Source: Castor canadensis (Eukaryota > Chordata > Mammalia > Rodentia > Castoridae). Taken from it: a stretch of 64,000 nucleotides of DNA. The stretch covers positions 117,160,083 to 117,224,082 of the forward strand of contig NC_133390.1 of NCBI RefSeq assembly GCF_047511655.1. The letters are read 5' to 3'. The notes under the pieces were generated by a model that saw nothing but the letters and a program-made list of their open reading frames with translations, was not told the origin of the DNA and ran no database searches. The translations under genes were made by a program, and so were the position numbers. Shown piece after piece: positions 1 to 10,178 of the stretch (the stretch's first letter is position 1; each line of letters begins with the position of its first letter).

Positions 1-838
1 ACTTACAAATTCCCTAACAATAACTATAACCCTAAACTTTAAGCTAACCATGGCCCAAGTCCCAGCCCTAACTGTAACACTAACCATAGTCCTAGGTCAA
101 ATGCTAACAATAACTAAAACTTTAATCCTAGCCTTAAGCTTACCACTAACAATAAACCTACCCTTTAACTAACCCAAATCCAAACCCTAGGGCTAACTCT
201 AACCACAAACCAAATTCTCTAACCCGAAGAATAAATCTAGCTATAGGCCTACACTAACAATTACCCCAATGTTCAAAACCAGTAGCCCCAACCCTAACCC
301 AAAACCTGGGCCCTAGGTTTAACACTAAAAATAACACCAACCATAACCCTAGTTCTAACACTAATCCAAACACTAAATCTAAAATTAGGACTAAGACTAA
401 CTTTAACAATAACCCTAAACTAACCCTAAAATAACACAAACCCAATCCCTAGTCCTAAGCCTAACCTAACCTTAACACTAACTTTTAAAATAACCTTAAA
501 CCTAACCCTAATCTAGCCCTATGTGTAACCCTAAAAATAACAGAAACCATAAACATTATCCTAATAACCATACTTCAACCCTCACCCTAATCCCAGACCT
601 AACCTTAACCCTAACCCAAGCCCTTGGTTTAACACTAAAACTAACATCAATCCAGGCTCTAACCCTGACCCTAACCCTAACACCAACCCTACACCTAGCA
701 TTAAACCTAAACCTAGGCCTAAAACTAACAATAACTCTAGCCCAAACTCTAGGTCTAAAACTAACCCTAACTCCAAACTTAGTCCTAGGCCTCATACTAA
801 AAATAACCTTAACCATAATCCAACCCTAAATCTAACCC
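1..838 (+). repeat. Degenerate telomere-type (CCCTAA)n array
   Basis: The stretch is built from CTAAC/CCTAA-type words with a period near six. A few runs are perfect or near-perfect hexamers (around 600-620 and 660-690), mixed with many variants such as CTAAAA, CTAACA and CTAGGC. Guanine is very scarce on this strand. Mammalian telomeres are TTAGGG repeats, and the C-rich strand reads 5'-3' inward from a left chromosome end, which is the orientation seen here. The heavy degeneration argues for an old subtelomeric or interstitial block rather than a live telomere. Open frames in all registers here are products of the period and are not genes. Confidence 0.85.
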
Positions 839-840
839 TA

Positions 841-990
841 GCACTAGCACAGGCAGTCTACCACTTGAGCCGCACCTCTAGACCAGGTCTTGCTGACTTA
901 TTGCCTGAATTGTACTAGAATCATGATTTTCTAATCTCTGCTTCCCAAGTAGCTGGGATTTCTACAGGCATGAACTACTGAGCCTGGCAC
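841..990 (-). mobile_element. Composite ID/7SL SINE, minus strand
   Basis: Read on the minus strand, a 7SL-like part (aggcatgaactactgagcctggc on +, the B1 head) is followed by an ID-like box near 851-880. The element abuts the end of the telomere-type array with almost no spacer. Confidence 0.7.
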
Positions 991-1521
991 CTGTTCTTTA
1001 CCTTTTGTTTTTTCAAGATTTCTCAGCACTATACTAATGAGGACCTCTCTTGCCTTTTGTTTTAGCTCTAAAAGCATGTTGTGAAGAGTAAGTGTTTTGG
1101 CTTAATAGTTGCTCATTCTGAACTGCAAATCTGGTGTTTATTACTGTTGATAAAAAATGTACTCTCACCATTTACAATTTTTTCTAAATTTTATTAAGAC
1201 TATAGATCTTTAAATTAAGGAAATTCAGTGAACTCCCAAAAGAACAAACACAGCAAAACCATGTAAAACTAATTGCTATATTGTTTAGGAATAGCTAAAA
1301 CATAATAAAAAACAAAGATCAATGTCTGGATTTCCCAAAATTCACAATAATGGTTATGTCTGGGGAGAAGAATGGCAAGGCTTCAAGTGTATTAATAAAT
1401 TCTATTCTTCAAGGAACCTAAGTCATACATAAGTATTTATTATTCTTTAAATTGTGTGTACACATTTGTGCATATAGTATAGAGGTCATAATAAATAAAA
1501 TATTAATGAAGTCCATCTTTT
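991..1521. other. No gene or clear repeat seen
   Basis: AT-rich sequence with no open frame of note and no repeat I can name. It lies between a composite SINE and an ID SINE. Confidence 0.5.
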
Positions 1522-1605
1522 TTGTGTGTGTGAGTTTGGGGAAGGAACCCAGAGCCTTGCACATGTTAGTCAAGTGCTCTCCCAGTGAGCTGCATCCTCA
1601 GCCCT
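1522..1605 (-). mobile_element. ID-like SINE, minus strand
   Basis: The complement carries the tRNA-derived ID pattern: a B-box-like GAACCCAGAGCC stretch on + and the cagtgagctgcatcctcagccc end. It is diverged. Confidence 0.65.
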
Positions 1606-1679
1606 CCATTCTTCTTCTGTTACTTATAAGAAGTGTAGCCATTCCTGGTTACACTCTTCTTTATTAAAAAAAAAAATTC

Positions 1680-1772
1680 TGGGGCTGGCGGAGTGGTTCA
1701 AGCAGTAAGAGTGCCTGCCTAGAAAGCATGAAGCCTTGAGTTCAAACTGCAGTGTCAACAAAAAAAAAAAAA
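1680..1772 (+). mobile_element. ID-like SINE with A tail
   Basis: The order is ggggctggcggagtggttca, then a tgcctgcctagaaagcatg stretch, then gttcaaactgc, then an A run. This is the ID-type (tRNA-derived) SINE seen many times in the window. Confidence 0.8.
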
Positions 1773-1974
1773 CTGTGTTGAAATTAACAAGTACTGACAT
1801 TAAAATTTGGCGCAACATTTATCTTAACAAGCAATTTACACATGCATTTTTTACTTCCATAAAGAAAAGAAATGAAGCCTGGACCTCAGACAATTCAGAA
1901 TATCTCTATATAGGCCTGAGTTTGTTGTCTACAAAATAAAGAGGTCAAACTGGGTTTTTTTTAACCTTCATCCA

Positions 1975-2735
1975 AAATACCATGTTTACTGCATTTTGAC
2001 ATATTCATTTTCATGCAGAAAGCCCAAGGTCACCTATTTCTTCTGAACCTATTTCTTCTATGTTATTTTCTACGAGTTTTATAGTTTTGTGTTTTACATG
2101 TATATCTGTCACCAAGTTTGCATTAATTTTTGTAAAAGTTGTAACTCATGTCTAGATTTACTTACTTGTTGCATGTGGATGTTCAGCATCTTCTGTAGAA
2201 TAGACTGTTCTTTCTCCATTGAACTTCCTTTTCTCCTCTAACCAGGGGTGGTAGCTCTTATCTATAATCTCAGCTGTTCTGGAGGTGGAGATCAGGAGGG
2301 TAGTGGTTCAGGGTCAGCAGGGGCAAAAAATTTAATGTGAGTTCATCTAGACAAATAAGCTAGGTATGAAGGTGCATGTCTCTAATCCTAGCTACATTGC
2401 AAGACTGTCCATAGGAAGATCATCACTGTCTCAGGCCACCTTGAGTGAAAAGCACCAGATCTCATGTGAAAAACAACTAAAACAGAAAAGGACTGAGGGT
2501 GTGGCCCAAGCTGTAGAGTGCCTGCCTAAATGTGAGGCCCTGAATTCCAACTCAATACTCCACACCACACTGTCAAAGAAAATCTGTTTGCTGTATTTGT
2601 GAATCTATTTCTGGACTCAATTACACCACACTTTTTATTACTGTACATTGTAAGTCTCAAAATTGGGTAGTGTCAATTCTCTGACCTCATTCTGCAATAT
2701 TGTGCTGGCTGATCTGCATCTTTTGCCTGTTTTCT
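1975..2735 (-). mobile_element. LINE-1 ORF2 3' fragment split by a SINE
   Basis: The + strand text around 2040-2235 (tagttttatagttttgtg, gcatgtggatgttcagcatc, ctgttctttctccattgaac) is the antisense of a familiar distal LINE-1 ORF2 stretch. It resumes after the SINE at 2241-2590 with the expected continuation (attactgtac ... tctcaaaattgggtagtgtc). The element is therefore older than the SINE inside it and too decayed to encode protein. Confidence 0.65.
2241..2590 (+). mobile_element. Composite 7SL-7SL-ID SINE
   Basis: Two 7SL-like monomers (heads near 2241 and 2352) are followed by an ID-like tail (ggactgagggtgtggcccaa to about 2575). It is inserted in a minus-strand LINE-1. Confidence 0.7.
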
Positions 2736-2740
2736 TCCTG

Positions 2741-2812
2741 CTGTGCTGTGATTGAACTCAGAGCCTTGTGCTTTCTAGGCATGCAGTTAATCTCTGAGCT
2801 ATATCCCCATCT
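2741..2812 (-). mobile_element. ID-like SINE, minus strand
   Basis: The complement shows the ID body (tgattgaactcagagccttg, tttctaggcatgcagttaat, ctctgagctatatcccca on +). Confidence 0.65.
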
Positions 2813-2869
2813 TCTGCCTTTCCATGTAAACTATAGATTCTCTCTTCTCTTCCTCTCACTTCTTTACTT

Positions 2870-4250
2870 ATTTTTATTATTAAAAATTTATTGGGATATG
2901 TTTGTTATAGTGGGGGCAACTCATAGTGATAGTTTTGATTAGGATTATATTGTACATTAGTTAGATTGCCCTGATCATCTCTTCCCCTAAAAATCACCTC
3001 ACTTAAAGCATTTGCAAGAGACTTCTTTGTTCTATTTTGTATAAGTATATGAAGTCCATCTAAGGTATATGCTCATCTAAATATCCTTCATTCACCCTTC
3101 CTCCTCTCACTAGTACCCCCAGACACATACTGTATGTATTTTATAGTCCTTGTTTCATTATTAATATTTAAGTTGATGTTCAAAGGTGTTTCTGTACACA
3201 TCCCCTCTGTGGGTATATTTTATTTTGGTCTGTTCAGTCCCTCCCATTGCTCTCCCTTACCTCTTTACCTCTGAACCCCCTTTTTCAACAGCGTTAAATA
3301 CACACCCTTATATCCTCTACCTTCACGGATGTTATGTTTTATGATATTACTGATGCTCTATCATTCTCTATTCCTTCCCCTCTTTCCCGAGTTCCATGGA
3401 GTAGTTCTACTATGACATATATGCTGTACATCTGAGTTTGTACATGGTCACAATTGTTTTTGTGTGTATGTTTATCTTTTGGATCTATCTTCCATTTATG
3501 AGAGAAAATATGTGGCCTTTGTGTTTCTATATTGGCTAACTTAACTTAACATGATGTCTTCTAATTGTATCCATTTACTTTCAAACCACATGTCTTTATT
3601 CCTTCTGGCTGAGTAAAATGCCTTTGTATATATACCACATTTTCCTATGCATTCATCAGTTGTAGGGTACCTAGGTTGTTTCCACAGCTTGGCTGTTGTG
3701 AGTAGAGCTGCAAGGAACATAGGTGTACAGGTGCATCTATTGTATCCTGTCTTATGTTCCTTTGCGTAGACACCCAGGAGCAGTATCAGTGGATCATATG
3801 ACAGTTCTACCTTTAGCTTTTTGAAGAATTTCCATACTGGTTTCTGAAGTGGTTTTACTAAATTGCATTCCCATCAGCATGTATAAGGGTTCCAATTTGC
3901 CACATCCTCGCCAACATTTGTTATTATTGCCCTTGATTATGACTATTATAACTGGGGTGAGATGAAATCTAAATGTTGTTGTGATTTGCATACCTTTTGT
4001 AGCAAGGGAAGTTGAACACTTCTTGTACATATTGGTCATTTGTACTTCTCCCTTTGAGAATTTATTTAATTCATGTGCCTGTTTTAAACTCTTGAGTCTG
4101 CTTGTCATTATCCACAAAGCAGCTTGCTGGGATTTCAGTTGGGTTGCATTGAATCTATAGATCATGTGAGGAAGAACAAACATCTCAACCACATTGAATC
4201 TTTCTTGTCATAAAATCATAATCAGGCATTCCATTTAGTTGTCATCTTTC
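2870..4250 (-). mobile_element. LINE-1 3' end, minus strand
   Basis: The complement of 3560-3990 follows the conserved distal ORF2 order: GTGAGATGAAATCTAAATG, the region antisense to 'tgttggcgagg', 'gcaatcccactcctgggtgt', 'ccaagctgtggaaacaacct' and 'gtatccatttactttcaaac'. The 3' UTR-like part lies at lower coordinates. A second ORF2 piece (4130-4190, 'tgcattgaatctatagatca') sits next to it out of normal order, so the copy is rearranged. No working ORF remains. Confidence 0.75.
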
Positions 4251-4390
4251 TTTAGTCTCCTTCAATCTGGTTGATCCTTCTTTGTCTTTTGTAACACTGA
4301 CTTTTTTGAAGCTCACTTACATTGTAGATTGTTATTTTTTGGTCCTTTCTCCTTTCCTTCCCCTTCTTCTTTCCTTTCCTTCTCCCTCTG

Positions 4391-4474
4391 TAGTCTAGGC
4401 TACCCTTGATGTGTGATCCTTTGGCTTCAGCCTCTTGAGTGCTGGGATTACAGGTATATGCCACTACACTTGGC
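4391..4474 (-). mobile_element. B1-like (7SL) SINE fragment, minus strand
   Basis: The + strand shows cttcagcctcttgagtgctgg, gattacaggtatatgccact and acacttggc, the antisense left end of a 7SL SINE. Confidence 0.75.
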
Positions 4475-4479
4475 ATCTA

Positions 4480-4880
4480 AGTTCACAATCATCTTAGTGG
4501 AATAAGTTGGTTCTACTAATTCTGAACACCTCCCTAGCATTCTATTTAAATTGACTTGCTTCAGGGCTTTCCCCATTGCTGCTTTAGGTTTCAATTCCTG
4601 GATATGCCAGGTCAGTTCTACTTGTCCATGTACTATTCAGTATATCCCAATGAGTTCCACCTTCCAAAATTAGGTTGCTCTTATCTATCCTTTTCTCTTT
4701 ACCCTTGTAGAATTGTGCCCTTCTAAAAACAATCTCCTTCACAAACTGCATGGCAACCTAAAGTCAAAATTGTGCTTATGGTGTACAATACATTTCTGTT
4801 TCATGATCTGCATGGTGCTTATATGGTAAACATATATGTAGAAAAATGAGTCATCTTTGAACTTCAGAATAGGGCATGTT
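4480..4880. other. No gene or clear repeat seen
   Basis: Unremarkable intergenic sequence. There are no long open frames and no repeat I can name. Confidence 0.5.
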
Positions 4881-5108
4881 GGCTGGCTGTGGTGGCAAAT
4901 GCCTGTAATCCCACCTACCCTGGAGATGGAGAAAAAGATTGAGCCTCAGGCTCAACTCAAGTAAGAACTAGCAAGACCCTATTTTAAAATCAAGCTGGGT
5001 TAGGTCGTTCAGGCCAGCAATGCCAGCTATTCAGGAGATAGGAATAAGGAGGATTGAGGGACCAGGTTGGCCCAAGCAGAAGTGCAAGAGTTGACTTGAA
5101 AAAAAATA
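4881..5108 (+). mobile_element. 7SL-type dimeric SINE
   Basis: Two successive 7SL-like monomers start near 4881 and 4993 and end in an A-rich tail (about 5098-5108). The ID tail seen in other composites is absent or lost. Confidence 0.65.
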
Positions 5109-5114
5109 AACAAA

Positions 5115-5480
5115 ACTAAAAGCAAAGAACTGGTGAGTCTACCCTCACTGGGAATACATTGAGAAACTCCTTTGAACACCAACTTAAATATTAATAATGA
5201 AAAACAGTACTGTAAAATAGATACAGTGTGTATTGGTGTACTAGTGCAAGGAGGAGAGTGAATGAAGGAGATTAACGTGATGGTATATGGTTGATGGACT
5301 AATGTACCTCTATGAAATAGAACTAAGAAAATTTGCAATTGCTTTAAGTGGGGTGGGGAGAGGGTTAAGGGGAAGAGATAATGGGAAGAATGTAACCAAT
5401 GTACAATAAAAGTCTATTCAGAATTGTTATCATTAATCCCCCCCATATAATGAATATCTTAATAAAAAGTTCATAAAAAA
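5115..5480 (+). mobile_element. LINE-1 3' UTR fragment
   Basis: The text around 5250-5420 (gtgaatgaaggagattaacg, gcaattgctttaagtggggt, ggaccaatgtacaataaaag-like end) matches in order the LINE-1 3' end at 41040-41360 in this same window. It is a non-coding tail only. Confidence 0.65.
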
Positions 5481-5522
5481 TAAAATAAAGCTTGTTAATG
5501 TCTTCCACATAAAAAAAAGGAA

Positions 5523-5610
5523 AAGAACTGGCTCAAGGGGTAGTTTGCTTGAAGTGTTGAGGTAAATCCTCAGTGCTGCCAAACTAAATAGATGCATAAA
5601 CAAACAAACA
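5523..5610 (+). mobile_element. ID-like SINE
   Basis: A diverged ID body (actggctcaaggggtagttt ... cctcagtgctgcc) followed by a CAAA-rich tail. Confidence 0.6.
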
Positions 5611-5614
5611 AAGG

Positions 5615-5793
5615 GCTTGCTGGGCACCATTGGCTCATGCCTGTGATCCTGGCTACTGGGAGGCTGAGAACAGAAGGGTCATAGTTTGATGCCATGAGAC
5701 TCCCATCTCCAAAATATCCAAAGAAAAATGGTCTGGAGGTGTGGTTCAAACAACAGAGCATGTTGAATTCAAACCCCAATTCCACAAAAAATT
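5615..5793 (+). mobile_element. 7SL-ID composite SINE
   Basis: A 7SL head (gcttgctgggcaccattggc, then tgcctgtgatcctggctact) is followed by an ID tail (ggtctggaggtgtggttcaa to about 5785). Confidence 0.75.
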
Positions 5794-6512
5794 ATGCATG
5801 TCATATTTTGAAAATAGCACTCACATTAGTGAAATTTTGAGAGGTAACAGAGCTAAGCATGTGGGTTCCATTTAGTGTCTTCAACAGTATTTTAGAACAA
5901 CTTGGTCCTAATGTATGTGGCCCACCCTAGGTGCTGTGAGACCAAAATAAGAGGGCTAGACATATCTACAGTTGCACAGAGTACAATTTATTGTGGGAAG
6001 TTACTGCCAGAAGCATGGCTCTGGGTGGCAGGAAGACCACTTGGATTCCCTAAATATGTGTTAGAAAGAATAGCGTATTTGTGAGTTAGGACAAAAGTAA
6101 CTTCATTCTGGCTGGAATGCTGTCAGTTTATCTTAATATTGAGAGTCAGGTGTATCTGGGAGGCAGGACCCCTATTTAAATCTCCATGAATGTCTCTAAT
6201 GGTTTTGTCTAATAGTGATTGTTGGAAAAACTGACTAGGGTTACTCTGGGGCTACTATAGTGGTTATGAAACAGGATGGCTACAGTCATGTCAAGCCAAA
6301 TCCATACATGAACAAGATAATGATGAAAAACAGAAAAGAAAGAAGAACATCAAACAGTTAACATGATTCAAACTTACCTAGTGTTTTATATGTATATTTC
6401 TGTTTACCTTGACTGTTGGTATAATTGAGAACTAGAAAGTATAAATTGATACGGATCCAATTTTGTAATGCTAAACAACTTGATATAGATTCTTCCACAT
6501 ATTTAAATACAA
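5794..6512. other. Unassigned; possible fossil LTR piece
   Basis: No gene seen. The 5900-6300 part (with 'agagtacaatttattgtggg', whose complement carries AATAAA) resembles antisense LTR text of an old endogenous retrovirus in composition. I could not assign a family or ends. Confidence 0.25.
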
Positions 6513-6530
6513 TTACTAACATACACTTTT
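6513..6530 (+). repeat. Left target-site duplication of the LINE-1 at 6531
   Basis: ttactaacatacactttt is repeated at 7142-7159. The left copy merges with the poly-T, so its inner edge is uncertain by a few bases. Confidence 0.8.
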
Positions 6531-7141
6531 TTTTTTTGATATTTTATTTTATTTATTTTATTTATTTTTTTTCTTTTATTACTCATATGTGCATACAAGG
6601 CTTGGTTCATTTCTCCCCCCTGCCCCCACCCCCTCCCTTACCACCCACTCTGCCCCCTCCCTCTCCCCCCCCTCAATACCCAGCAGAAACTATTTTGCCC
6701 TTATTTCTAATTTTGTTGTAGAGAGAGTATAAGCCATAATAGGAAGGAACAAGGGCTTTTGCTGGTTGAGATAAGGATAGCTATACAGGGCATTGACTCA
6801 CATTGATTTCCTGTGCATGGGTGTTACCTTCTAGGTTAATTCTTTTTGATCTAACCTTTTCTCTAGTACCTGTTCCCCTTTTCCTATTGGCCTCAGTTGC
6901 TTTAAGGTATCTGCTTTAGTTTCTCTGCGTTAAGGGCAACAAATGCTAGCTAGTTTTTTAGGTGTCTTACCTATCCTCACCCCTCCCTTGTGTGCTCTCG
7001 CTTTTATCATGTGCTCATAGTCCAATCCCCTTGTTGTGTTTGCCCTTGATCTAATGTCCACATATGAGGGAGAACATACGATTTTTGGTCTTTTGGGCCA
7101 GGCTAACCTCACTCAGAATGATGTTCTCCAATTCCATCCAT
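6531..7141 (-). mobile_element. 5'-truncated LINE-1 insertion with target-site duplication
   Basis: A poly-T start and TTTTA-rich stretch, a C-rich 3' UTR tract (6615-6680), then antisense distal LINE-1 text ending at the 'aatggaattggagaacatca' region (complement of 7118-7137). The same flank, ttactaacatacactttt, lies at both sides (6513-6530 and 7142-7159). That is a clean target-site duplication, so the insertion ends are known. The copy is only about 610 bp, so it is strongly 5'-truncated and encodes nothing. It is one of the younger-looking insertions in the window. Confidence 0.85.
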
Positions 7142-7159
7142 TTACTAACATACACTTTT
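7142..7159 (+). repeat. Right target-site duplication of the LINE-1 at 6531
   Basis: Same 18-mer as 6513-6530, directly after the truncated 5' end of the element. Confidence 0.8.
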
Positions 7160-8240
7160 ATATTTCTATATATGTTGTAGATATTCATACAAAATAATAG
7201 ATATTAGAATAAAATTATTGTTTGCATATAAAATACTTGTTTTTCTAATTTATAGATTATGGAGAATGTTCTACAGAGATACCAATTATCAGAAAATTGC
7301 CACATGGTTACATTTCCACTTGAATTTCAGATTCTGGAAATCCGGATAAATTAAGGAGCATGTTGAGATAACAGAGATCTTTCTTCTATGAGAGAAACAA
7401 TTCCCACACCCCAGCTTCTAGCAGTGATTGAGCTGAGGATAGGTACATGAGTCAGAGCTCCCTTAGTACATTTGTATCAGTTCAGTTTTGTTAAGTATCA
7501 ACCCCCATCAGATGCATGTGGTAGGGCTGTTGCTGAGGCTATAGATGCTTTATTGCAGAGCAGGTATCACGATGCTCCTGGGCTCCCAGTGTAAGACCCT
7601 GAGGTTGCAGAACAGTGCTGGATGCCACCAGTAGTTAGCATATGGGCCAACCATCTATTATCTGTAAGTTTCCTAGAGCTGTGTAAGAGATTCCTCTAAC
7701 ATTTAGTACAGTAAAACAAGAGAAAATACTACTTCAGTCATTTTCTGTGGGTCAGGAATTTGGAAACAGCCCAGTTGGGTGTCCTTGTTCATGGCTTCTC
7801 ATAAGCTTGTAATCGTCTAGGACCTTAGCCATCCATAGGCTGCTTTGGTAGGATGACTCTACAAGCCATACTGGAGTGCTGAGATGCAACACAGGGAGGG
7901 AGACCACTTTGGTTAAGATTTTAAAAGATGCTGAGGCAGACAGAATGAAAACAGATACCCTACTGATCAGGGATGGGCAGTGCAGGCTGAAGCATCTTCA
8001 AAGGCTCCCTTCAAGAAGGGCAGAATTGAGGCATAATTTTGAGAACTGACAATGTTTGATAGCTGAAAACAAGTTTCAACCAGTAGATTTTACCACTTGG
8101 AAATGTGTACAAAAAAGAGGAATAAAACAAGTCCAGGAATGCTGATTTGGCTTCAGCTCTTCAAATGAATGTACGTGTAGAGGAGATGTTAGTCAACACT
8201 GTGGACTGGCTGCATTTTTGCTCTCAAGGAGCCAGAATTC
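7160..8240. other. Intergenic; ancient repeat near 7660-7960
   Basis: No gene seen. About 7730-7860 (ttttctgtgggtcaggaatt, then ggaaacagcccagttgggt) resembles an ancient mammalian interspersed repeat that I recall only in outline, perhaps an old LTR. The rest holds nothing I can name. Confidence 0.35.
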
Positions 8241-8447
8241 CTCATCCTCATTGTCAGTGTGTCTGCTTGTGAGCCTGTGTTCACACACATGCCCATGCAT
8301 ATCTGTGAGTGCATATGTGATTGCCTATGAATATGTAGATGTTCATAATAAGCTTTTGTGTGTCTGTACATACATATCCCTATGCATAAAATTGTGATTT
8401 TCTCTAGATAGCACTGTAGTATTCAGTCCTGTGTTGAGTTGTGTTTC

Positions 8448-8555
8448 AGTTTTATTTTTCTAAGAGATAAGGACTGGTTATGGATCACAGGGTAGTCTTA
8501 AACTCGAGCTCTTCCCTTGGCCTCTTATGTGTGGGCACCACCACACTTGGTCTGC
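8448..8555 (-). mobile_element. B1-like SINE carried in array unit A
   Basis: A diverged 7SL-type element (aaactcgagctcttcccttg, tgggcaccaccacacttggt). Orthologous copies lie at the same place in units B, C and E, so the SINE was in the unit before it was duplicated. Confidence 0.65.
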
Positions 8556-9476
8556 ATTATATTGTTTTGCTTCTTCTAGTCATTGTTCCATCCCTAAGTT
8601 GTGCATGGGCATCAGGTGCCAGCTATCTCTGAGGGTTCCAGACTAAAGCAGGTAAGATAGGCATGGCTAACTAAGGCCTTTCTATGAGACAAATACTAGG
8701 ATGCTCCCAACCTTACAAGTTACAAGTGAAACGAGGAAAGGCATGAAAGTCAAAATAACCTGAGGTCACATGCCTTGTTGGAAAAAGGCACTAGGAGTGA
8801 ACCTAACTTGATGTCCTCAAAGTTGGACACTGGCACATTCAGACCCATGTGGAGAGAGTGGTGGGCACTTTGTTGGTGTGACAGTATATCATTTTCCACA
8901 TGGACAACTCCAAGAAGCATTCAGCAGAATAGTGGACTTAGGAGATAACTTGTCTGAGACAAAGTGTCAGTTGTGGAGAGTTTCAGAGATAACCTTACTT
9001 CCTGGATATGGGCCAGAGAATTTAGAACCCTGCTGGCCAGGCAACCACTGTCCTAATCAACTGTAACAAACTCACATCTCTCTAAACCTTATAGAGTAAA
9101 TGATGTTTTCTAGAGTCTCCCATTGTGCAGAGGCTCACACCCCAGAAGAACCAACCCTGGAGGCCAGCCTATGTCTGGAGAAACTATGTTAGTAATTGAC
9201 CATGATGCCAGTGGATATGTTTCAAGAGGACCCCAAAGGTGACAGAAGGCAGGACAGGGCAGTTGAAGGGGGTCACCAAAGCCACTCTAATCTCCCAAAG
9301 AACACAACAGATCACTCGTCTTGTGTGTGTATGTGTGTTTGTGTGTGTGTGTCTATGTGTGTTTGTATATATAGAAAAATTTGATCCTCCTATTTCACTT
9401 GACTCTATGACAAAGTCCTTTTTCCAGTTGGCTACTGTCTCCAAGCTTGAACTCTCCCTCTTTGGCCCCAAACCAG

Positions 9477-9655
9477 GGAGAACATGTGTCCGCCCACTTC
9501 CCTGATGAAGTCTCCAGGGAGAATCTCTTCAAGGCAGAAATTCCAGAGAAGATGGCTACTTCCATGCAGTAACCCATCTTCTTCATCCTCCCATTCCTGG
9601 GCAGCAAATGAAGGTTCACTACAACAGAACATGAGCTTGACAGACTGTTCAAATA
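9477..9655 (+). pseudogene. RALGDS-like exon a relic (REM first half), unit A
   Basis: This aligns to exon a of unit B. The acceptor (cccaaaccag) and the donor position (GTGAG at 9656) are kept. It is 179 nt against 194 nt, a net loss of 15 nt that keeps the phase. In frame 1 it still shows KAEIPEKM for the family's KAGTL..LV segment and RFTTTEHELDRLFK for the 'FTTTQQVLDLLF' helix. Two in-frame stops interrupt it (TAA in mid-exon, TGA before the RFTTTEH stretch). In the family this exon encodes the first part of the RasGEF N-terminal (REM) domain, which supports the catalytic domain of Ral exchange factors. This copy cannot make it. Assignment rests on alignment to its neighbours. Confidence 0.65.
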
Positions 9656-9906
9656 GTGAGCCCAAAGAACTTCCACTGCCGTGACTTAGCAATGCAGTGT
9701 CCAGCTATTGGCCCAGTTTGCTTTCCCAGAGTAGGTATCTCCAATTATTATTCCTAGAGGGTGATTCCTTCTAGGATCCCAGTGGGATTATCCCTAGGTG
9801 TGCTAGCCCAATGCCTAGTACTAGAGTCAGTCAACTAACTAAACTTAGTGTAATCTCTGCCTTTGGAAGGCAAGGCAGAATTATGGGATCTTGTCTCTTC
9901 CTGCAG

Positions 9907-10178
9907 TTCTATCACCACATAAAGGTGTGGAACCAACTTCAGAACCTGATGGAGCTACTTTGGAGGATGTTGATCTCAAATTAGCTCATTCAGAGGCTGT
10001 GGAGGTGGAGACAGCTCCCAAAGAGACTCCAAAACTCCAGAAAGCAATGATGCCGGTTCCTTCATGCAGGTCTACCTGGCCTTCACCTCTGGTCGTAGAA
10101 AAGATGCTGATTAAGTATAACACTCAACTCTTGACATTCCAGCCCAATTTGGTGGTAGAGCAGTTCATCCTAACAGAT
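9907..10178 (+). pseudogene. RALGDS-like exon d (Pro/Glu linker to RasGEF), unit A, open
   Basis: After a textbook acceptor (ttgtctcttcctgcag) the exon runs 272 nt, two bases plus 90 open codons, to a consensus donor (GAT/GTAAGT). Its end reads PVPSCRSTWPSPLVVEKM, then LVVEQFILTD. This follows human RALGDS 'PVPSLQPSWPSPVV' and 'LVAEQFTLMD', the linker just before the catalytic domain, which in RALGDS continues with AELFKKV in the next exon. The middle is E/P/T-rich, as in the family's variable linker. It is the best-preserved exon of the array: no stop and both splice sites sound. No catalytic exon follows; the next 2 kb is spacer. Exons b and c are missing upstream, so it is called part of a pseudogene, though inclusion in some transcript cannot be excluded. 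Confidence 0.8.

Noticed and set aside
254-829. Long overlapping open frames on both strands in the first kilobase (Leu/Thr/Val repeats)
   Set aside because: They come from the six-base period of the telomere-type array, which avoids stops in several frames. The peptides are pure repeats.
8878-9066. Frame containing LWRVSEITLLPGYG, first taken for another RALGDS exon
   Set aside because: The aligned part of unit B (near 12720-12800) is intron with no matching frame.
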